Positions 42,917 through 52,500 of a DNA stretch of 64,000 nucleotides are shown one piece after another. The DNA is from Dorea_A sp016295505 (GTDB lineage Bacteria; Bacillota; Clostridia; Lachnospirales; Lachnospiraceae): positions 62,001 to 126,000 of the forward strand of contig NZ_JBDOHS010000002.1 in NCBI RefSeq assembly GCF_039832105.1, given 5' to 3'. The position numbers were made by a program, and so were the translations under genes. Numbering within the stretch: position 1 is the stretch's first letter; each line of letters opens with the position of its first letter. A model generated the notes under the pieces. That model saw only the letters and a list, made by a program, of their open reading frames with translations, ran no database searches and had not been told where the DNA came from.

Positions 42917-42963
42917 GAAAAAAGCCTGCTGATGTCTGAAATTAATCAGACACCCCCCAGGCT
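42917..42963 (-). terminator. Terminator after the amidase gene
   Basis: AGCCTG (42923-42928) pairs with CAGGCT, and an inner stem GATGTCTG / CAGACACC adds length. Leftward it is followed by TTTTTTC. It ends the late structural/lysis transcript. Confidence 0.75.
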
Positions 42964-42984
42964 CACTCTCTCTACCTTATTCAC

Positions 42985-43947
42985 TTACACTCTCTGGCAG
43001 AAATCCAATGCAATCCATCCAGCCCCGGATTTCAGCTTGCCCCATCCAGCATTAGAGCCTTTACCCTCTCTTACTTCCATGATGGTAAAGCAACCAACTC
43101 CGGTATATTTTCCAGTCTTAACCGTATCTGTACCAGCTCCCTTCCTGATATTAAGATCTGGAACACTCACCTTCACCATAAATGGACAATCCGCATTCAT
43201 CATCCCATTTGCAGCACCTTCTGCCACCTCAGGATAAACCTGCTTCCCATTCCAGTCAAACACTGTATATCCCGGATTCTTATCCACCATCTGCTTTGCA
43301 TTCTCCAGAACCGTATAGGCACCAAGCTGAGAAGCAGCATCTGCCCAGGTCTTTCTCACACGGTAGTACTTCTTCTGTACGGGCTCTGTCGTTCCATCAT
43401 TTTCGCCTCCAAGTTTTGCCGTAACCTTAGAAGCCAGGTCACCAAGCCTTGCATACAGCCAGTTCCCTGGACAGCTCTTGTTTGCAAACCAGCGATGCAC
43501 CGTAAGCAGCATCTCGTCACTTTTCGGAGTATAATTCAACGACTTATTCTTGTCTGCAAACCACAGGAGTTTCTTCTTCCCATTCCTCCTGCAGATATCA
43601 GTACAAAGCTCAATCAGCTTCGCATAGACTTTCTCATTCATCCAGTATGGCTCTGACGTATCACTGGCACACTCAATGGTAACCGCCCTCTGGTCATTGG
43701 CATTGCTGGACGTACACCAGGATCGATTCTTCTCTTCTACATACAATCCGACTCTGCCATCCCTGTCGATCCCATAATTGGAAGAAGCCTGAGTAGATGT
43801 CTTAGCAAACCAATCTCCCAGGCCTTCTGCAGTACACTGCCCCACAACACAGTGTGGCGTGATCCTGTCGATTGCCCTTACTCTCTGCCCGGAATGATTC
43901 GGACTCAATTTCACATATTCTGTTAATGAACTGTTTGTATATCCCAT
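42985..43947 (-). CDS. Phage endolysin: N-acetylmuramoyl-L-alanine amidase with SH3 domain
   Basis: A 320-residue lysis enzyme that cuts the amide bond between muramic acid and the peptide stem. The N-terminal amidase domain has ITPHCVVGQCTAEGLGDWF and AVTIECASDTSEPYW, and later LTVHRWFANKSCPGNWLYAR, where the zinc His and Cys/Asp side chains of Amidase_2 lie. A middle repeat (YYRVRKTWADAASQLGAYT) resembles a wall-binding SPOR-like segment. The C-terminal SH3 domain (VPDLNIRKGAGTDTVKTGKY) binds the wall. There is no signal peptide, consistent with export through the holin. Confidence 0.92.
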   Translation of the reverse strand: MGYTNSSLTEYVKLSPNHSGQRVRAIDRITPHCVVGQCTAEGLGDWFAKTSTQASSNYGIDRDGRVGLYVEEKNRSWCTSSNANDQRAVTIECASDTSEPYWMNEKVYAKLIELCTDICRRNGKKKLLWFADKNKSLNYTPKSDEMLLTVHRWFANKSCPGNWLYARLGDLASKVTAKLGGENDGTTEPVQKKYYRVRKTWADAASQLGAYTVLENAKQMVDKNPGYTVFDWNGKQVYPEVAEGAANGMMNADCPFMVKVSVPDLNIRKGAGTDTVKTGKYTGVGCFTIMEVREGKGSNAGWGKLKSGAGWIALDFCQRV

Positions 43948-43968
43948 ATTCGTTTTCTCCTTTCATTG

Positions 43969-43998
43969 AAAAACCGCAGCCATATCGGATGACTGCGG
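43969..43998 (-). terminator. Terminator between the LRR gene and the amidase gene
   Basis: CCGCAG (43974-43979) pairs with CTGCGG (43993-43998) around a short imperfect inner stem, followed leftward by TTTTTC. It may set the ratio of surface protein to lysin mRNA. Confidence 0.65.
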
Positions 43999-44014
43999 TA
44001 AAGATCACTATTGT

Positions 44015-45427
44015 TTATTCCATTTCCACGATGTTGTCTGCATAATCAGACCAGAATTCAGCAGCTTTATAAGCTTCCCCGGAACCCTTCGGTACACGGA
44101 TCACAAAACCGGCTGCAACGTCCCCGAACATCCCGCTTGCCCCGACAGGCGGATCCATTGCCAGAAAAATAATCTCTTTGAGTACTTTGCATGCGGAGAA
44201 TGCAGTATTGGATATAGCTGTCACTTTGCTTCCCACGGTTACCTTCTGCAAACTCGCACAATAATAAAGTATCTGTGACGGAAGCTGGGTCAGACCATCC
44301 GGAAGCACTACACTCCTAAGATTCATACAGGCACTAAAGAGAGCCCCTCCACCGGAACTGATCGTATCTCCCAGAACAATTGCTTCCAACATACTGCAGT
44401 CAGAAAAATCACTCGCATCTATGATCGTTACCCTGTCCGGAATCACCGCAAATCCCAGATTCTGGCATTTACAGAATGCCTTACTTCCCATCTTTACCAG
44501 TTCCCTTGGAAGAGAAACTGCTTCCAGCCATTTTGCTTCATTAAAAACAGAATTTGAAAGATTTGTGATCCCCTTTGGCAGCACGGCAGCCTTAAGTCCC
44601 GACGCAGCAAATGCCTGGGCACCCAGCATTACAAGCCCCTCGGAAAAACTGACAGTCTCAAGACTGATTGCATAATAAAAAGCACTCGAATAAAAGCCCA
44701 GTCCCTGTCCGGATTCTATCTTCCTTACGATGCCGTAATAGGTATTCCTGATATCATCACCTGTAACCGGATCATAAAACCTGATATAGCTGATATTGTA
44801 ATTCACGCCGTTTCCATTCATACGGAGGATGAACTCCCTGGAAGAAGGATACACATGCTTTAATACTCTGCTGTACTCGACCGTAACAGTTTCCTTTGTT
44901 CCGTCACCCCAGTCAATCTCTATCTCCTGCGTCCCGGAAACACCTACAGACACTACGATTTCCTTTCTCTCAGCAATATCGAGATAAAATCTGGACCATC
45001 CGTCATCCGTCACATAGAGCATCCCGACAACATTCGGTTTCCCGAAATCCTGTATATCCTCCAGTGTCCAGTTCCAGTTCTGGGCAGTAAGCCCTGTATG
45101 CTCCGGAAATGCAGGAAGCTCTGTCTTTTTCGGCAGTGAATCAAGGCTCCACTGCTCCACGACAGTCCCGTCATAGTCGATAAAGTTGACCATCTCCGGA
45201 TCGATGGAAAGTACCGCCTTCACATCCCCGCCTCCGCCCCCTCCGCTTCCTGAGCTGTCCTCATACCAGCTTTCGTTTCCTTCAAAAAAGATATATTTCT
45301 TTCCGGTATCCAGCATCATACAAGTGGAGCCGGTTCCCAGGTCTTTCACCGGAAGCTCTGCCACAGTGATCCCCACTGCGGCAAAATGCTTCACATTGTT
45401 ATTGGTAACAGAAATAAGCTCGATCAT
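44015..45427 (-). CDS. Phage surface protein with PKD-like and BspA-type LRR domains
   Basis: A 470-residue protein. Residues 1-70 end in a glycine-rich linker (DSSGSGGGGGGDVKAVL). A PKD-like beta sandwich follows (IEIDWGDGTKETVTVEYSR), then about seven LRR_5 repeats of the Bacteroides BspA type (for example LVKMGSKAFCKCQNLGFAV and VTIIDASDFSDCSMLEAI). LRR_5 domains act as adhesins in gut bacteria. In a prophage, between the tail genes and the holin, it is a likely receptor-binding or cell-surface adhesin. Receptor unknown. Confidence 0.82.
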   Translation of the reverse strand: MIELISVTNNNVKHFAAVGITVAELPVKDLGTGSTCMMLDTGKKYIFFEGNESWYEDSSGSGGGGGGDVKAVLSIDPEMVNFIDYDGTVVEQWSLDSLPKKTELPAFPEHTGLTAQNWNWTLEDIQDFGKPNVVGMLYVTDDGWSRFYLDIAERKEIVVSVGVSGTQEIEIDWGDGTKETVTVEYSRVLKHVYPSSREFILRMNGNGVNYNISYIRFYDPVTGDDIRNTYYGIVRKIESGQGLGFYSSAFYYAISLETVSFSEGLVMLGAQAFAASGLKAAVLPKGITNLSNSVFNEAKWLEAVSLPRELVKMGSKAFCKCQNLGFAVIPDRVTIIDASDFSDCSMLEAIVLGDTISSGGGALFSACMNLRSVVLPDGLTQLPSQILYYCASLQKVTVGSKVTAISNTAFSACKVLKEIIFLAMDPPVGASGMFGDVAAGFVIRVPKGSGEAYKAAEFWSDYADNIVEME

Positions 45428-45429
45428 CC

Positions 45430-45858
45430 TTACTCGCCATCCTTTCCTTCGTCACCATCTTCTCCCTTTTTATGCAGCTGCTCCAGTACGGCCTTCATTT
45501 TGTCCGGTACCGGAAGACCAAGATGTGCTGCATTCTCCAGAAGGCTTACACCTTCATTGGAAATGTAGAAAAAGATCACGGCTGTCCTTAGCACACTTCC
45601 CGTTCCGATCACATTGACATCCAGAATATTTGCGATCCCCACGAGCAGAAAAATCAGCACCTTCCTGCAGATGCCCTTAAAGCCCACCTCACTGGAAAGC
45701 TTTCTGTCGGCAATGGCACACATCACGCCCGTAATGTAATCAACGATCACAAACAAAAGCAATGCAAGAATCAAGCCGTCACACCCTCCTAAAAAGTAAC
45801 CAAGCCAGCCACCGATCCCGGTAAATACAAGCTGCACCATACTCCAAAACTCTTTCAT
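45430..45858 (-). CDS. Phage holin
   Basis: A 142-residue membrane protein of the holin family 4 / TcdE type: short N-terminus (MKEFWSMVQLVFTGIGGWLG), then LILALLLFVIVDYITGVMCA and GICRKVLIFLLVGIANIL, and a C-terminal EGVSLLENAAHLGLPVPDKM. It forms membrane holes that let the amidase reach the wall. A charged tail ends the protein. It lies next to the amidase/LRR pair. Confidence 0.9.
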   Translation of the reverse strand: MKEFWSMVQLVFTGIGGWLGYFLGGCDGLILALLLFVIVDYITGVMCAIADRKLSSEVGFKGICRKVLIFLLVGIANILDVNVIGTGSVLRTAVIFFYISNEGVSLLENAAHLGLPVPDKMKAVLEQLHKKGEDGDEGKDGE

Positions 45859-45942
45859 ATCCTCTGTTCCTCCTAAAAAAAATTGTATAGAAAAAGCAGT
45901 TGCCTCCTAAAACAACTACCTCATCAAAAAATGCTATCCTTG

Positions 45943-47343
45943 TCAGCTTTCCTCTTCCGTCAACTCATAGGTGATCTTCATCGTTTTATCCGTCGTCTTC
46001 ACTACCGCTGTGCTCAAGTTGTTGATACTGGCCAGATACGGTGTCAGCAGAAAACACATCCTGTAATCCGAACCATAGTTGCCGCCCCATCCAAAGCAGA
46101 ATTCCTTGTACTGGAACACCGGTGTACCCAGATTAAGAAGCCTTGTACTTCCAACCGTCTGCACCACCGTATCATCCGGCTTAATCTGATAATCCCATCC
46201 GATAATCAGGTCATTCACCATAAACAGATAATTCGCACAGGTACCGGAACCGGTCTGCGATTTTCCCTCTGACGTAAATCCAAATGGAATCAGTGTCACA
46301 TCCGTGGAATTACTGAGATTGATCTTGTAAATACCCTCATCATTGTAAGCTGTCAGATACAGATAGCCATTCCGGATAACACCTCTCACAGATCTCTGGG
46401 CATAGGTATCCACCTTGAAGCTTCCAATCGCCTTCAGACAGGCATTGGACAGTGTCCACACCCCCTCTGTCATGGTGTAATCATCCTTCTTGATCTTTAC
46501 CCAGTACATAGTTGCATCCCCAGAAGAGTTTGCCTGATTTGCAAACCCATACCAGTATCCGTCATGTCCGTCCAGAAAGTCACCATAAGGCGTATAGCTT
46601 CCAAGGAACTTAAAGGTACTGCAGGGAATTACCTTTTCCTCAAGCAAAGCATTGGTGGTATCATTCAGCCTGTCATTAAGTCCCAGCGCAAACACCGGAA
46701 GCCTTCTCTTATGGATAATCACGGAGCTGTCCTGAAAACGCATGTTAATCAGGATATTATTATCAAAATCCACCTCCACCGTGCTGAACAGCTCTGCAAG
46801 TTCCTCCACGGTCTGTGTCTCAAGTCTGGTCTCCATGATCTGATAAAAGGCATCCTTGGAGTTCTCCTTACTGCCATAAGCAGCCACACCACCCTGTTTG
46901 GAAGTCAGTGCCACCGCAGCAATGGTTCCGTTTCCCTGGCTTGGTGTGAATTCCCACACAAACCGATAACCATTATCAAGCGGCTTACTCTCCGTCAGAT
47001 TCATACTTCCCCTTGCCACATCCGCCGTGGCATTTACATCGTTGGATGCATATGCCACCGGGAGCTTATTTGTCGACGGATATATATTGTCCGCATCCTC
47101 TGTCAAAGCTTCCGAATAAAGCAGTATGCCCCCGATCATGTTAGGGCAGATGGGAAGAAGATTATCGTTCCAGAGCAGATGGGTATCATACTCCCCTGCC
47201 ACAGAATAAAAAATACCCATAGGATTCAATCCCAGGATATGATTTACCGCATTCGTCACCATATTCTCTTCCTGTACCCTTTCCACCACTTCCCCGGTGG
47301 CATCATCGATCATCTCGATGACCATATTTCCTTTCAGCTTCAT
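45943..47343 (-). CDS. Phage tail-tip/fibre-type structural protein
   Basis: A 466-residue protein of unknown family. The first 130 residues are a phage-type attachment segment (MKLKGNMVIEMIDDATGEVV and then VAGEYDTHLLWNDNLLP). The second half looks like a beta-propeller, with repeated blade-like pieces such as YWVKIKKDDYTM, GSFKVDTYAQRSVRG and GYLYLTAYNDEGIYKINLS. It lies between the baseplate and holin genes, the normal place for a tail fibre. A role in recognising the host is inferred. Confidence 0.7.
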   Translation of the reverse strand: MKLKGNMVIEMIDDATGEVVERVQEENMVTNAVNHILGLNPMGIFYSVAGEYDTHLLWNDNLLPICPNMIGGILLYSEALTEDADNIYPSTNKLPVAYASNDVNATADVARGSMNLTESKPLDNGYRFVWEFTPSQGNGTIAAVALTSKQGGVAAYGSKENSKDAFYQIMETRLETQTVEELAELFSTVEVDFDNNILINMRFQDSSVIIHKRRLPVFALGLNDRLNDTTNALLEEKVIPCSTFKFLGSYTPYGDFLDGHDGYWYGFANQANSSGDATMYWVKIKKDDYTMTEGVWTLSNACLKAIGSFKVDTYAQRSVRGVIRNGYLYLTAYNDEGIYKINLSNSTDVTLIPFGFTSEGKSQTGSGTCANYLFMVNDLIIGWDYQIKPDDTVVQTVGSTRLLNLGTPVFQYKEFCFGWGGNYGSDYRMCFLLTPYLASINNLSTAVVKTTDKTMKITYELTEEES

Positions 47344-47349
47344 TCTTAC

Positions 47350-49272
47350 CTACCTTTCCACCGGCATAGCAAATGCGCCGATTCCAATTCTTCCATGAAC
47401 CACATCACTGTAGGTTCTCTTCACAAGCTCATCAATCTTCCAGGTGATATCTTCATCAACAGCAGCCATCTGAAGCACGCCACCAATTTCTACTTTCTTA
47501 ATGGTTTCCGTAAGTTTAATTTCACCATCCCAGGCTTCCCCGGCACCCATTGACTGACCCATAATTGCGGCAAGACAATCACCGGTATCCACCGTAACCG
47601 TTCCACCCGTTGCCCTTGCATACACATTGAAAATGTTTCTGTAATTCGCCACCAAATTTTCAATCGGATAATACAGCATGATGGAATGCTTTCCGGAATG
47701 CCAGGTCTCTTCCGGCTGATGGATCTCGATGATGTTATCATTAAACTCAAAGGTGAAATGAACTACCACCTGTCCGTCTTCCTTCCAGACCACAGGTAAT
47801 TCCACAGACAGCGTCTGTTCTTTTGTGTTGCCAATCACAACAGGCTCCTCTGCTGCAACAGCACTATCCGAACTTCCACTGGTTTCATCCGTAGCATCCA
47901 CAACACCACCATCGCCTGCAGTATTTTCTACAGGTTCTGTAACTTCCACCGAAGGAATCACCACATCCCTTCTTGCAACCACAGACCTCTCCACCTGATC
48001 TGCATTCACTCCCACGATCACAGAACCAAAGAACTGTGCCATAACAGCTTCGTTCGGTGCAAACTCGATGGAAATAATCTTCACATCATCCGCCCCTACA
48101 GTAAAAGAGCTGGCATTGGTAAAGGTATGAATACCAATTTTGCCAGCTTCCTTGTTATCGATGATCTGATTCAACAGACCGCTGATGTTTTTATCATTCT
48201 TTGACTTGGCATGTGCCAGTCTCGGATTCTTACCCACGCCCTTCAGTGTGTGCTTCCCACCAATCTTACACTGCATGGAAGTAATAGCAGATATCCTGGT
48301 TTCATCCGCCTGTCCACCCTTAAACCGGATCACATCTCCCAAATCCAAAGCAGGATTTCCAATGGTATCGGAATCAAAAGGCACATAATCCACTACTGCC
48401 AGGTCATTCAGGATATTCATGCACAGCTGCTCTCTTGTTTCCTTAAGTCCAAACTGTAACAGTGGATTCACTCCAAGATTCAGCGTCAGTCCATCATCCG
48501 GATCCAGATGATAATACTCTGCCGTTTCCGTTTTCATGTTGGTAGAAGAAACCGCCGTGTACCTTGTAATAAAATCGGAAAAGCTGCTGGTAAAGCGGTG
48601 CTTTGTTTCCAGTTCCATCACCGGCTCATTACCATACTTCCTCAGTTCCAGCTTGCCCTCTCTGTTGATACAGAAAAACCCACCAAGCACCTGCCCCACA
48701 TAGTAGAGCACATCCCGGTAGGTCTCAATATCATTCTCTGTATAAATGGAAAGCAGCTCCGTTCCATTGGGCATTGCCTCATATTCCGCCTTACTCTGCG
48801 CCATCTCAACCTTACATGCCTTACAACACAGACTCACAAAATCAAACACCGTGCCAATGGTTTCAAAACCATTGAAGCTTTTATCAAACCGAAGCATGTA
48901 ATCATAGGCTTTGAGCTCCAAAGTCTTGATATTTCGATTAGCCTCCGACACCTCAAAGATTCCCATTGGAACCTCTTCAAAGCTGCCATCCGACAGTCTC
49001 AGATGATAGAACAATTCCACCAGAGCATCTTCCAGAGTATATCTGTCAATATCAGATAAAAGCGTGATCCCCATCTCCGCTGCATACACCGTACCAAGCT
49101 CAATCTCCGTAGAACCGCAGCACTGACTGGAAATATAGCCACTTCCCTTTACGATATCATCTGCTCCAAACTTATACGTGACACCCTTCGTTGTCGTAAT
49201 CCTTCCCGACCAAAAATAGCTTCTTGTGTTCTCCTGCACCGCCTGCAGGAATGCTTCACTCACCGGATACAC
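47350..49272 (-). CDS. Phage baseplate hub / tail-associated protein
   Basis: A 640-residue protein following the tape measure and its neighbour. The N-terminal part (TTKGVTYKFGADDIVKGS and later FEVSEANRNIKTLELKAYD) matches the beta-rich phage hub (Tal/gp27-like) fold. The second part is repetitive, with the low-complexity linker EVTEPVENTAGDGGVVDATD. Position after Dit suggests the Tal hub, without a clear peptidase domain. Confidence 0.75.
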   Translation of the reverse strand: MYPVSEAFLQAVQENTRSYFWSGRITTTKGVTYKFGADDIVKGSGYISSQCCGSTEIELGTVYAAEMGITLLSDIDRYTLEDALVELFYHLRLSDGSFEEVPMGIFEVSEANRNIKTLELKAYDYMLRFDKSFNGFETIGTVFDFVSLCCKACKVEMAQSKAEYEAMPNGTELLSIYTENDIETYRDVLYYVGQVLGGFFCINREGKLELRKYGNEPVMELETKHRFTSSFSDFITRYTAVSSTNMKTETAEYYHLDPDDGLTLNLGVNPLLQFGLKETREQLCMNILNDLAVVDYVPFDSDTIGNPALDLGDVIRFKGGQADETRISAITSMQCKIGGKHTLKGVGKNPRLAHAKSKNDKNISGLLNQIIDNKEAGKIGIHTFTNASSFTVGADDVKIISIEFAPNEAVMAQFFGSVIVGVNADQVERSVVARRDVVIPSVEVTEPVENTAGDGGVVDATDETSGSSDSAVAAEEPVVIGNTKEQTLSVELPVVWKEDGQVVVHFTFEFNDNIIEIHQPEETWHSGKHSIMLYYPIENLVANYRNIFNVYARATGGTVTVDTGDCLAAIMGQSMGAGEAWDGEIKLTETIKKVEIGGVLQMAAVDEDITWKIDELVKRTYSDVVHGRIGIGAFAMPVER

Positions 49273-49288
49273 GAAAACACCCTCTTTC

Positions 49289-49651
49289 TTATAATTCCTT
49301 CAAAGTAAATGAAACAATCCAAAGCCCCTTATAGCTTGTATCCTTCTTAAGCTTTGCCTTGAATCCTTCCACATACATCTCTGCCTGTCTAACACTTGCA
49401 GTCTCCGGGTCAAAAAATCCAACCCGAATCTTCTCCTGCTGTTTATACCCGGTCAGTAATCTTAGCCACTTCTGGGTAACAGAAAAGGAAACAGTAATAG
49501 TAACCACACCGGTACGAACCACATCCCTCTGCACGGTTCCTGCCTCTGTCTCGCCGCCACTGTCTGCTTCCTTATCCGTCATATCCACTTCATAATTATC
49601 CGGCAGAGGAAGATCCACGCCGTCAAAATTCAAATACTGAAAAAATGCCAT
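49289..49651 (-). CDS. Small phage tail protein in the Dit position
   Basis: A 120-residue beta-rich protein (NFDGVDLPLPDNYEVDMTDK, VTITVSFSVTQKWLRLLT, YKGLWIVSFTLKEL). It sits between the tape measure and the hub, where the distal tail (Dit) protein is expected, but it is shorter than a classical Dit. ATG 49651 with AGGAAG upstream is preferred to the adjacent GTG. Confidence 0.7.
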   Translation of the reverse strand: MAFFQYLNFDGVDLPLPDNYEVDMTDKEADSGGETEAGTVQRDVVRTGVVTITVSFSVTQKWLRLLTGYKQQEKIRVGFFDPETASVRQAEMYVEGFKAKLKKDTSYKGLWIVSFTLKEL

Positions 49652-49654
49652 CAC

Positions 49655-52486
49655 TTATCTTCCTCCACTTCTTAGATTTGCTCTCTGCTGAGCATTTACA
49701 ATCACTTCATCCAGCATCGTACCTCCAAGGTACACAGGAATTACAATGTCACCACTGCCACCATTAACAGAAGAAACCGCATCCTTAATCGCCGATACAA
49801 AACTACTCATATCTGCACTTGCCACAGAACCACCGCCTGCCATAGCCATCTGACCTGCATTCACCTGAGGATTTACCACCATATCTGCCGCCAGACCGCT
49901 CACTGCATCCTTTACCATTCCCTTGCTCTTCTCAATTCCCTTCGCCAGTCCGGACACAAAGTCTGGCATCCAGCTCTCATACTCTGTCAGAGGTCCTTCA
50001 TCTGGTACAGAGAAATGCAGGAAGGATTTAATGGTGTCAGCCACGCTGCAAACTGCATCCTTCACCTTACTGATGCAGGACTTGATACCATTCACAATTC
50101 CATTAATGATATCCGCTCCCCAGCTGAACGCAGAGGAAGCAAGATTCTTAATGAAATTCATCGCATTTGTAAAGCCATCCTTAATGGTATTGTAGATTCC
50201 GGAAATAGTATTCTTAATGCCATTCCACATGGAACTGAAAGCAGTAGACACCGCCGTCTTAATGGCATTCACAACGGTAGTTACTGTATTCTTGATACCA
50301 TTCCAAACCGTCGTAATGGTATTCTTAATGCCATTTACTACCGTAGTAACCACATTTTTGATCGCATTCCATACGGTAGAGAACACCGTCTTGATGGCAT
50401 TCAATACAGTCGTAATCACTGTCTTGATGGTGTTCCAGGCTGTTGCCAGGAACGCACTGATTGCCGTAACCACTGTAGTCACCACCGTCTTTATACCATT
50501 CCATATCGTACTGAAAAATGTGGAAATCGCTGTCCAAACCGTAGTTGCAACCGTCTGGATCGTATTCCAGGCAGTGCTCAGGAAAGAGGAAATCGCATTC
50601 ACAACAGTAGTAAACGTATTCTTGATTCCTTCCCATAGCCCGGTAAAGAATCCAGCAATCGCATTCCATACCGTTTCAGCCGTAGCCCTGATTGCTTCCC
50701 ATGCTACAGAAAAGAACTCTTTTAAGCTCTCCCACACTGCAACTGCAATCTCTTTGATATCCTCCCAGAGATCAATCCAGAACTGTCTGAACTCCTCATT
50801 GGTATTCCAAAGATAAATGAAGGCTGCAACCAGAGCCGCAATCGCTGCTATGATCAGCACAATCGGATTAGCAAGCATCGTAGCATTCAGTGCTGCAAAG
50901 GCTCCCTGGACTGTCTTAATGACACCTGCCACCTTGGGCACAATCGTCATTATCGTACCTACAGCAGATATCACTTTACCTATTATAATCAGTACCGGAC
51001 CCAGAGCCGCCGCCACAAGAGCAATCGTCACAATGGTCTGTTTCATACCTTCCGGCATACTGTTCAATACATTGATAAATCCCTGCAGAAACGAAACAAT
51101 GCTCTTCACCGCTGGTAACAGAATCTCACCAAAAGAAATGGCCAGCTCCTGCAACTGAGATTTCAGTATGGTAAGCTGACCTTCCAGGTTATTATTCATA
51201 GTGTCTGCCATACTCTGGGCAGCACCGTTACAGTTATCTATCGCTCCTGAGAGCTTTGCTATATCCCCTTCTCCTGCATTCATAAGTGCAAGGAATCCAG
51301 ACATTGCATTCTTACCAACAAGTGATTCTGCAGCCGCAGCCTTCTCCGATTCAGATAATCCAGAAAAAGCAGTTCTACAGTCAGCCAGAATATCCGACAA
51401 ATCCCTCATGGAACCATCTGCATTGGTGGTGGCAACTGTCACCTCACCAATATTCTCCCCACAAATCTTAACCTCTCCGGAAAGATTCGTCATAATGGTT
51501 CGAAGGGAAGTACCTGCCTGAGTGGACTTGATACCGGCATTTGCCATCAGACCAATAGCTTCTGCAGTATCTTCCACTGAGAACCCCAAAGCACCGGCAA
51601 TCGGTGCACAGTACTTGAAGGTCTCACCCATCATAGACACATTCGTATTTGCATTGGAACTTGCCGCCGCTAACACATCTGCAAAGTGCCCGGAATCCTG
51701 AGCCGACAATCCAAAAGCAGTCAAAGCATCGGTTACGATATCAGAAGTCGTTGCAAGGTCTTCCCCAGATGCAGCCGCCAGATTCATGACACCTTCAATA
51801 CCGGAAAGCATGTCCTCTGTCTTCCAGCCAGCCATTGCCATGTAGCTCATCGCCTCAGCCGCCTCCGATGCAGAGAATTTTGTCTTGCTTCCCATCTCTC
51901 TGGCTTTCTTCGAAAGAGCCTCAAGGTCACTTCCGGTTGCTCCCGATACCGCCGCCACCTTACTCATGGCAGCTTCAAAATCTGCCGCTGTCTTAACCGA
52001 TGCCGTACCAAGAGCCGTTACCGTAGCAGTAACCGGCAGAAGCTTCTTTCCCGCCCCTTCAATGTTACTACCCACATCCTTTAACTTTTCACCAGTAGCG
52101 GAAATCTTCTGCAAGGCAGTTGCAGACTGGTTCGCCTGCTCTTCCAGTCTCTTTAACTCATTCTCCGTTTCAATAATCTCTCTTTGCAGAGCATCATACT
52201 GATCCTTGGAAATCGTACCGTCATTCAAAGCTTTCTCTGCCTGTTCCGCAGCCGTCTTTAAGGTCTCCAGTTTTTCCTTAGTTTCCTTAACCGCATCCCC
52301 AAGCAGTTTATGCTTCTGCGCCAGAAGCTCTGTATTACCAGGATCCAGCTTAAGAAGCTTCTCAACATCCTTAAGCTGAGCCTGGGTATTTCTTATCTCA
52401 GTATTAACACCCTTTAATGCTGTCTGAAGTTTCGTGGTATCGCCGCCGATTTCGATGATAATACCTTTAATTCTCGATGCAGCCAT
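49655..52486 (-). CDS. Phage tape measure protein
   Basis: A 943-residue protein that sets tail length. It begins with a coiled coil (GVNTEIRNTQAQLKDVEKLL), then the TP901-type TMP core (AAMSKVAAVSGATGSDLEAL, EAAEAMSYMAMAGWKTEDML). Hydrophobic helices follow near residues 480-570, then about fifteen WNxI repeats of eleven to eighteen residues (WNGIKNTVTTVVNAIKT and similar, residues about 585-770). A C-terminal segment FLHFSVPDEGPLTEYESWM is typical of TMPs. Confidence 0.93.
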   Translation of the reverse strand: MAASRIKGIIIEIGGDTTKLQTALKGVNTEIRNTQAQLKDVEKLLKLDPGNTELLAQKHKLLGDAVKETKEKLETLKTAAEQAEKALNDGTISKDQYDALQREIIETENELKRLEEQANQSATALQKISATGEKLKDVGSNIEGAGKKLLPVTATVTALGTASVKTAADFEAAMSKVAAVSGATGSDLEALSKKAREMGSKTKFSASEAAEAMSYMAMAGWKTEDMLSGIEGVMNLAAASGEDLATTSDIVTDALTAFGLSAQDSGHFADVLAAASSNANTNVSMMGETFKYCAPIAGALGFSVEDTAEAIGLMANAGIKSTQAGTSLRTIMTNLSGEVKICGENIGEVTVATTNADGSMRDLSDILADCRTAFSGLSESEKAAAAESLVGKNAMSGFLALMNAGEGDIAKLSGAIDNCNGAAQSMADTMNNNLEGQLTILKSQLQELAISFGEILLPAVKSIVSFLQGFINVLNSMPEGMKQTIVTIALVAAALGPVLIIIGKVISAVGTIMTIVPKVAGVIKTVQGAFAALNATMLANPIVLIIAAIAALVAAFIYLWNTNEEFRQFWIDLWEDIKEIAVAVWESLKEFFSVAWEAIRATAETVWNAIAGFFTGLWEGIKNTFTTVVNAISSFLSTAWNTIQTVATTVWTAISTFFSTIWNGIKTVVTTVVTAISAFLATAWNTIKTVITTVLNAIKTVFSTVWNAIKNVVTTVVNGIKNTITTVWNGIKNTVTTVVNAIKTAVSTAFSSMWNGIKNTISGIYNTIKDGFTNAMNFIKNLASSAFSWGADIINGIVNGIKSCISKVKDAVCSVADTIKSFLHFSVPDEGPLTEYESWMPDFVSGLAKGIEKSKGMVKDAVSGLAADMVVNPQVNAGQMAMAGGGSVASADMSSFVSAIKDAVSSVNGGSGDIVIPVYLGGTMLDEVIVNAQQRANLRSGGR
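50190..50680 (-). repeat. Degenerate tandem repeats inside the tape measure gene
   Basis: A set of 33-54 bp units, each encoding W(N/D)xI(K/Q)xxxTTV(V/W)xxI, lies head to tail. The DNA copies are about 60-80% alike, by eye. They are coding repeats under amino-acid selection and explain the apparent periodicity. Copy number may set tail length. Confidence 0.6.
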
Positions 52487-52500
52487 ACCGAACCTCCCTT

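Noticed and set aside
45859..45942. Short GTTG/CAAC hairpin before the holin gene, considered as a terminator
   Set aside because: The stem is only five bases and includes a GGAGG-like sequence, so it may be a translation element or chance; not strong enough to call.
46564..47553. 329-codon plus-strand frame in the tail region
   Set aside because: It spans the end of one and the start of another clear minus-strand phage gene, and phage genes here are all leftward.
50015..50816. Plus-strand frames of about 200 codons over the tape measure repeats
   Set aside because: They are shadows of the repeated WNxI codons; the periodic look arises from the true frame on the minus strand.
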